Of a DNA stretch of 8,688 nucleotides, positions 5,809-8,688 are shown in pieces. Positions within the stretch are counted from its first letter, which is position 1; the number at the start of each line of letters is the position of its first letter. The translations under genes were made by a program, and so were the position numbers. Under the pieces are notes generated by a model, which was given only the letters and a program-made list of their open reading frames with translations, made no database searches and was not told where the DNA came from. Source of the stretch: AC-32 sp046726435 (GTDB lineage Bacteria > Actinomycetota > Thermoleophilia > Gaiellales > Gaiellaceae); contig JBKPAM010000103.1 in NCBI GenBank assembly GCA_046726435.1, positions 1 to 8,688 on the forward strand, in the 5' to 3' direction.

Positions 5809-7163
5809 GACGAATCCTCGTGGCCTGTTGTAGCCGGAGTCTCTGAGAGATCTCTGAGAGCAGGTAACTCCATCGTGAAGCGCGAGCCCTTGACGTAGGC
5901 GCGGCCGCCGTGGCGTTCGGCGGTCGCCCTCACGATGGCGAGGCCCAGTCCCGAGCCCGGCTCGTTGCTCCGGCCGCGCCAGAAGCGCTCGAACGCATGC
6001 CTCGCATCCGTGATGCCCAGGCCCGGCCCCTCGTCCGCGACGGTGAGCAGCGCCGAGCCGTCGCGCACTCCGGTCTCGACCGTGATCCGGCCACGCCCGT
6101 GCAGGCGCGCGTTCTCGACGAGGTTCGCCAGGGCTCGCTCGAGCGCGGCCCGGTCGCCGCGGACGCTGACCGCCTCGCCCTCGACCTCGACACCGTCTCC
6201 TTCGACACCGCGCGCGAGCTCGTCCAGCCGGACGACGTCGCCCGGAGGAGCCGCCGCCTCCTCGCGTGAGAGGGCGAGCAGGTCGTCCGCGAGCTGCGCG
6301 AGCCGGTGAGTGTCCTGCTCGAGCTCGGCGACGAGCTCCTTGCTCGCCCCGTGCCGGGCGAGGTAGTCGACGTTGCCGACGAGCGCCGTCAGCGGCGTCC
6401 GCAGCTCGTGCGAGGCGTCGGCCACGAAGCGCCGCTCCCCCTCACTGGCGCGCTCGAGGGTCGCGAGCATCCGGTTCAGCGTCGCGGCCAGCTGACCCAC
6501 CTCGTCGTCGCTGTCGGGTTGCGGCAAGCGGCGGCTCGAGTCGCCGGTTTGCTCGATCTCCGTGGCCGCGCTGGTGAGGCGCCCGAGAGGCGCCAGCGCC
6601 CGGCGCATCAGGACGGCCAGCGCCAGTGCGGCCACCGCTGCCGCGACGAGGGCTGCGATCAGCACGAACAGGTGCACGTTGTTCAGCGTCTTGTCGAGGT
6701 CGTTCGTCGAGGCGGCAACCGCCACGGCACCACCAGCGGCGACCCCGCCTGCTTCGGCGAGCGGAGCCACGTAGACGCGGATGTGATCCTGGGCGAGACG
6801 TGCGTCGAGGTAGCGACCCCGGCCGTCGGCGATCACCTGCCGTGCGGTTGCCTGAACCGGTAGCACGCGCCCGCCGAGCGCGAGTGACCGGACCACGATC
6901 CGGCCGCGGCGGTCGACCACCTGGGTCAGGAGCTGCGTCCCACCGACCGGCGCATCCAGCGAGCCGGGCGAGACGAGGAGCGAAGGAGCGGTCGCGCTCA
7001 GCTGGGCGACCTCGACTGCGCGCTGCCGCAGCGACCGGTCGAGCGAGCGGTGAAGATCGCGCGCGACCAGTAGGTCGACTCCGGCGCCGACGATCACCAG
7101 CGCGAGCAGGATCGCGAACGCCGCGACGAGGATCGAGCGGGCTCCGAGCGAGCGCGGGATCAT
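5805..7163 (-). CDS. Sensor histidine kinase with HAMP domain, OmpR-partner class
   Basis: The 452-residue kinase lies in the membrane and passes phosphate to the adjacent regulator. TM1 spans about 11-34, an extracytoplasmic sensor region about 35-162, and TM2 about 163-186, followed by a HAMP domain (187-240, RRALAPLGRLTSAA). The dimerisation/phosphoacceptor box is FVADASHELRTPLTAL (246-261) with H252 as the phosphorylated histidine. The ATP-binding domain has the N-box NLVENARLH (347-355), G1 DEGPGLG (377-383), F-box FERFW (391-395) and G2 GSGLGLAIV (403-411). All catalytic motifs are intact. The ATG at 7163 overlaps the regulator stop (ATGA, 7160-7163) and is preceded by a GGGG stretch. 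The layout matches MprB/CseC-type envelope sensors, though the sensor region itself is not recognisable and the signal is unknown. The last 20 or so codons, beyond the ATPase domain, use TTA, AGA, TCA and ACA, unlike the rest. Confidence 0.94.
   Translation of the reverse strand: MIPRSLGARSILVAAFAILLALVIVGAGVDLLVARDLHRSLDRSLRQRAVEVAQLSATAPSLLVSPGSLDAPVGGTQLLTQVVDRRGRIVVRSLALGGRVLPVQATARQVIADGRGRYLDARLAQDHIRVYVAPLAEAGGVAAGGAVAVAASTNDLDKTLNNVHLFVLIAALVAAAVAALALAVLMRRALAPLGRLTSAATEIEQTGDSSRRLPQPDSDDEVGQLAATLNRMLATLERASEGERRFVADASHELRTPLTALVGNVDYLARHGASKELVAELEQDTHRLAQLADDLLALSREEAAAPPGDVVRLDELARGVEGDGVEVEGEAVSVRGDRAALERALANLVENARLHGRGRITVETGVRDGSALLTVADEGPGLGITDARHAFERFWRGRSNEPGSGLGLAIVRATAERHGGRAYVKGSRFTMELPALRDLSETPATTGHEDSS
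5815..5820 (-). promoter_or_regulatory. Shine-Dalgarno site for the LolA-like gene
   Basis: CGAGGA on the minus strand ends 6 nt before the GTG at 5808. It is the clearest ribosome site inside the five-gene operon and fits the idea that this gene can be initiated independently of the kinase. Confidence 0.55.
5827..5832 (-). promoter_or_regulatory. Possible -10 element of an internal promoter before the LolA-like gene
   Basis: TACAAC on the minus strand matches four of six positions of TATAAT and lies in the only AT-richer stretch of the operon. No TTGACA-like -35 is seen at the right distance; instead the tandem TCTCAG repeat covers that position, as expected for an activator-dependent promoter. 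Predicted transcription would begin near 5820, giving a leader of about 12 nt that still carries the ribosome site. Weak on its own. Confidence 0.3.
5840..5860. promoter_or_regulatory. Tandem TCTCAG repeat with 11-bp period, candidate response-regulator site
   Basis: On the minus strand this reads TCTCAG-N5-TCTCAG inside two near-identical 11-bp units (each close to TCTCTNAGAGA). One helical turn between direct half-sites is the usual arrangement for OmpR-family dimers, and CTCAG-containing half-sites recall those described for the mycobacterial envelope-stress regulator MprA (from memory). It lies within the last codons of the kinase gene, 32-52 bp upstream of the LolA-like start. The codons it occupies (TCA, AGA) are out of keeping with the gene. 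Confidence 0.5.
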
Positions 7164-7819
7164 CGCCCCAGCGTGAAGCCGACCCCACGCACCGTGCGGA
7201 TCAGCGGCGGCTCGCCGAGCTTGCGGCGCAGGTACGAGACGTAGCGGTCGACGACGTTCAGGCTCGCGGCCGCCTCACTCCCCCACACTCGCTCGAGCGC
7301 GAGCGTCCGGCTGATCACCTGGTGCGGGTTTCGGAGCAGCAGCTCGAGCAGGTCGGCCTCGCGGGCGCTCAGCTCGATCTCCTCCTCTCCCCTGCGTGCC
7401 GCGCGCGTCCTCGCGTCGAAGACCAGGTCGCCGAACGCGAGCAGATCGCCGGGCTCGGTGCCGCGCCGCAGCAGTGCCCGCACGCGCGCAAGCAGCTCCT
7501 CGGCCGCGAACGGCTTGACCAGGTAGTCGTCCGCGCCCGCGTCGAGGCCGGAGACCCGGTCCGGGACGGCGTCGTGCGCGGTCAGCAGCAAGATCGGCAA
7601 AGCCGAGCCGCTACGACGGAGTCGGCGGCACACCGCGAGGCCGTCCAGCCCGGGCATCGCCACGTCGAGCACGACCAGGTCGGGAGCGGAGCGCTCCACC
7701 GCCGCGAGCGCCGAGCCACCGTCCGGAGCCGTCTCCACCGCATAGCCCTCAGCTGCGAGCGTGCGCTCGAGCATCCGCCTGATCGGCGGGTCGTCGTCCA
7801 CGACCAGAACGTGCAGCAT
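7160..7819 (-). CDS. OmpR/PhoB-family response regulator
   Basis: The 219-residue DNA-binding regulator is phosphorylated by the neighbouring kinase. Receiver domain residues 1-118: acidic pocket VVDDD (6-10), phosphoacceptor D52 in LDVAMPG, T80 in LLLTAHD and K102 in VKPF. The C-terminal winged helix (about 125-219) has the family pattern LSAREADLLELLL (150-162), VISRTLALERVWG (168-180), NVVDRYVSYLRRKLG (188-202) and IRTVRGVGF (207-215). The ATG at 7819 is chosen because it begins directly with the first receiver strand (MLHVLVVDD). An in-frame ATG at 7885 would add 22 residues without family resemblance and would overlap the start of the divergent gene. This is the first gene of the five-gene operon. 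It probably controls that operon, including its own expression; the tandem repeat at 5840-5860 is a candidate target. Confidence 0.94.
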   Translation of the reverse strand: MLHVLVVDDDPPIRRMLERTLAAEGYAVETAPDGGSALAAVERSAPDLVVLDVAMPGLDGLAVCRRLRRSGSALPILLLTAHDAVPDRVSGLDAGADDYLVKPFAAEELLARVRALLRRGTEPGDLLAFGDLVFDARTRAARRGEEEIELSAREADLLELLLRNPHQVISRTLALERVWGSEAAASLNVVDRYVSYLRRKLGEPPLIRTVRGVGFTLGR

Positions 7820-7826
7820 CTCCGAC

Positions 7827-7832
7827 AGCGTA
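7827..7832 (-). promoter_or_regulatory. Possible -10 element of the operon promoter, leaderless start
   Basis: TACGCT on the minus strand fits the actinobacterial TANNNT pattern and ends 7 nt before the regulator ATG at 7819. That spacing would put the transcription start at or next to the A of the start codon. No convincing -35 hexamer is seen and no well-spaced ribosome site is present, which agrees with a leaderless message but is not proof. Confidence 0.35.
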
Positions 7833-7883
7833 GGAGCCGCGAGCCGGCGGGCGGCACGCGAACCGGCGTGGCAGAGTGCGCTC

Positions 7884-8306
7884 ATGGCGACGATGGCCGA
7901 CCTCGACGAGCTCGCGCTCGCGCTGCCCGAGACGACGAAGGTCGTGTCCGACGACGGCCGGCCGGCGTATCACGCAAACGGCAAGCTGTACTGCTTCCAC
8001 CGCGGCCGCCGGCCAGACGCGGTCGACCCCGAGACGGGCGAGCGCCTGCACGACGTCCTGATGTTCCGGGTCGCAGACCTCGACGTGAAGGAGCTCCTGC
8101 TCGCCGACGACCGCGGCGTCTACTTCACGACGCCGCACTTCAGAGGCTACCCGGCAGTCCTGATGCGGATCCCCGATCTGGCGCGCATCGACCGGGGCGA
8201 GCTGCAGGAGATGCTTGTCGAAGCCTGGCTCACGCGCGCGCACAAGCGCGTCGCCAAGGCGTGGCTCGCCGAGCACGCGGCCCGCGAGGTCGACGACGGG
8301 CGATAA
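7884..8306 (+). CDS. MmcQ/YjbR-family protein
   Basis: This 140-residue small cytosolic protein has the compact double-wing fold of the MmcQ/YjbR family, whose biochemical role is not established. Recognisable parts are the N-terminal LALALPETTKVVSDDGRPAY segment (10-29), HANGKLYCFHR (30-40), VLMFRVADLDVKELLLADD (58-76), VYFTTPHFRGYPAVLMRI (79-96) and the C-terminal helix LVEAWLTRAHKRVAKAWLAE (111-130), typical of the family. Two in-frame ATGs (7884 and 7893) could start it; neither has a strong ribosome site, so the first is given. It is transcribed away from the response regulator with 64 bp between the two starts. There is no evident functional link to the operon. A run of acidic and basic residues ends the protein before TAA. 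Confidence 0.88.
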   Translation: MATMADLDELALALPETTKVVSDDGRPAYHANGKLYCFHRGRRPDAVDPETGERLHDVLMFRVADLDVKELLLADDRGVYFTTPHFRGYPAVLMRIPDLARIDRGELQEMLVEAWLTRAHKRVAKAWLAEHAAREVDDGR

Positions 8307-8352
8307 GTCCGTCGCGACCGGGATCGGACCTGTTCGCGTCGAAGCCCGAGGT

Positions 8353-8688
8353 GTGAATCGGGCCGCGTTGACCCTGCTCGCCGCCCTCGCGGCGCTCATG
8401 CTCGCGCCGGCCGGGGCCGCGGACCTGTCGCAAGAGCAGACGCTCGCCGAGCGCTATGCACCGGTCGTGCGGCTGGTCGCACGCAACAGCTGCGAGCCGG
8501 GCAAGCCGTACCTGCCGATCAATGTGAACCTGCTCTTCGGCGAGCGCACGGTGGCGCTGCGAGGGCCGTGGAGCCCCGGCGACCTGGTCAAGATCGGCCC
8601 GACTGCGAACGACCTCTCGAAAGGCCTCTTCCAGTACCACCTCGACTTTCCGGGACGCGCGCTCGAGCCGGGCTGCGACTACCTGAAC
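8353..8688 (+). CDS. Secreted protein of unknown function, C-terminal part beyond the window edge
   Basis: The 112 visible codons remain open to the window end. Residues 1-23 form a clear Sec signal peptide (short basic start, NRAALTLLAALAALMLAPAG, cleavage likely after AGAA). The mature part reads EQTLAERYAPVVRLV (28-42), then C47 in a SCEPGKPYLPI stretch, INVNLLFGERTVALRGPW (56-73), DLVKIGPTANDL (77-88) and YHLDFPGRALEPGCDY (95-110) with C108. C47 and C108 could form a disulfide outside the cell. The style recalls a family of exported actinobacterial proteins of unknown role, perhaps with a Vps62-like fold, but I cannot name it safely. The GTG at 8353 is preceded by GAG only, so the start is moderately sure. 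It follows the YjbR-type gene by 46 bp on the same strand and may share its transcript. Confidence 0.7.
   Translation, partial: MNRAALTLLAALAALMLAPAGAADLSQEQTLAERYAPVVRLVARNSCEPGKPYLPINVNLLFGERTVALRGPWSPGDLVKIGPTANDLSKGLFQYHLDFPGRALEPGCDYLN

Noticed and set aside
7820..7885. Upstream ATG for the response regulator
   Set aside because: It would add 22 residues before the first receiver strand and overlap the divergent start codon; the ATG at 7819 fits the family.
8307..8329. GTCCG...CGGAC inverted repeat after the YjbR-family gene as a terminator
   Set aside because: The stem is only 5 bp with a 13-nt loop and no T-tract, which is expected by chance in DNA of this composition.
6626..8356. 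Open frame of 576 codons on the plus strand, antisense to the kinase and regulator genes
   Set aside because: Its translation is arginine-rich and low in complexity, with no domain; it mirrors the third-position GC bias of the real minus-strand genes and runs out of frame through the YjbR-family gene.
1..8688. tRNA, rRNA, CRISPR, insertion sequence or phage features
   Set aside because: No cloverleaf-like segment, spaced repeat array, transposase or terminal inverted repeats were seen on either strand, and coding sequence fills almost all of the window.

Overview
The window is very GC-rich (roughly two thirds or more by eye) and dense with genes. It has GTG starts, almost no intergenic DNA, OmpR-type two-component regulation and a LolA-like secreted protein beside an ABC-2 exporter. 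This looks like a high-GC actinobacterium. The product set and style resemble the deep-branching class Thermoleophilia (Gaiellales/Solirubrobacterales), but that placement is an inference from general familiarity, not from a marker gene.

Layout: eight genes lie on the minus strand, read from right to left, and two lie on the plus strand at the right end. The minus-strand series begins at 7819 with an OmpR-family response regulator, followed by its histidine kinase, a secreted or membrane-anchored LolA-like protein, an ABC ATPase of the BcrA type and an ABC-2 permease. Each of these five genes overlaps the next by exactly 4 bp (ATGA or GTGA), so they form one tightly coupled operon. After 23 bp comes a metallo-beta-lactamase-fold hydrolase of the UlaG-like type. 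After a further 37 bp, which contains a perfect 8-bp inverted repeat, comes a TetR repressor overlapping by 4 bp the start of a 14-TM DHA2 drug-efflux MFS pump. The pump runs off the left edge.

The plus-strand genes are a small MmcQ/YjbR-family protein, divergent from the response regulator, and the N-terminal 112 codons of a secreted protein of unknown function that runs off the right edge.

Main reading: the five-gene operon looks like a self-contained envelope-stress or membrane-active-compound response. The kinase senses outside the cell, the regulator controls expression, and the LolA-like protein with the two ABC subunits exports, extracts or guards something at the membrane. The ATPase has glutamate in place of the Q-loop glutamine, as in lantibiotic-immunity and bacitracin-type exporters. 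The last codons of the kinase gene break the local codon bias. They hold a tandem TCTCAG-N5-TCTCAG repeat with 11-bp period just upstream of the LolA-like gene, a plausible binding site for the operon's own regulator in front of an internal promoter. The TetR-MFS pair is a second, independent efflux module. No RNA genes, CRISPR arrays, insertion sequences or phage genes were seen.
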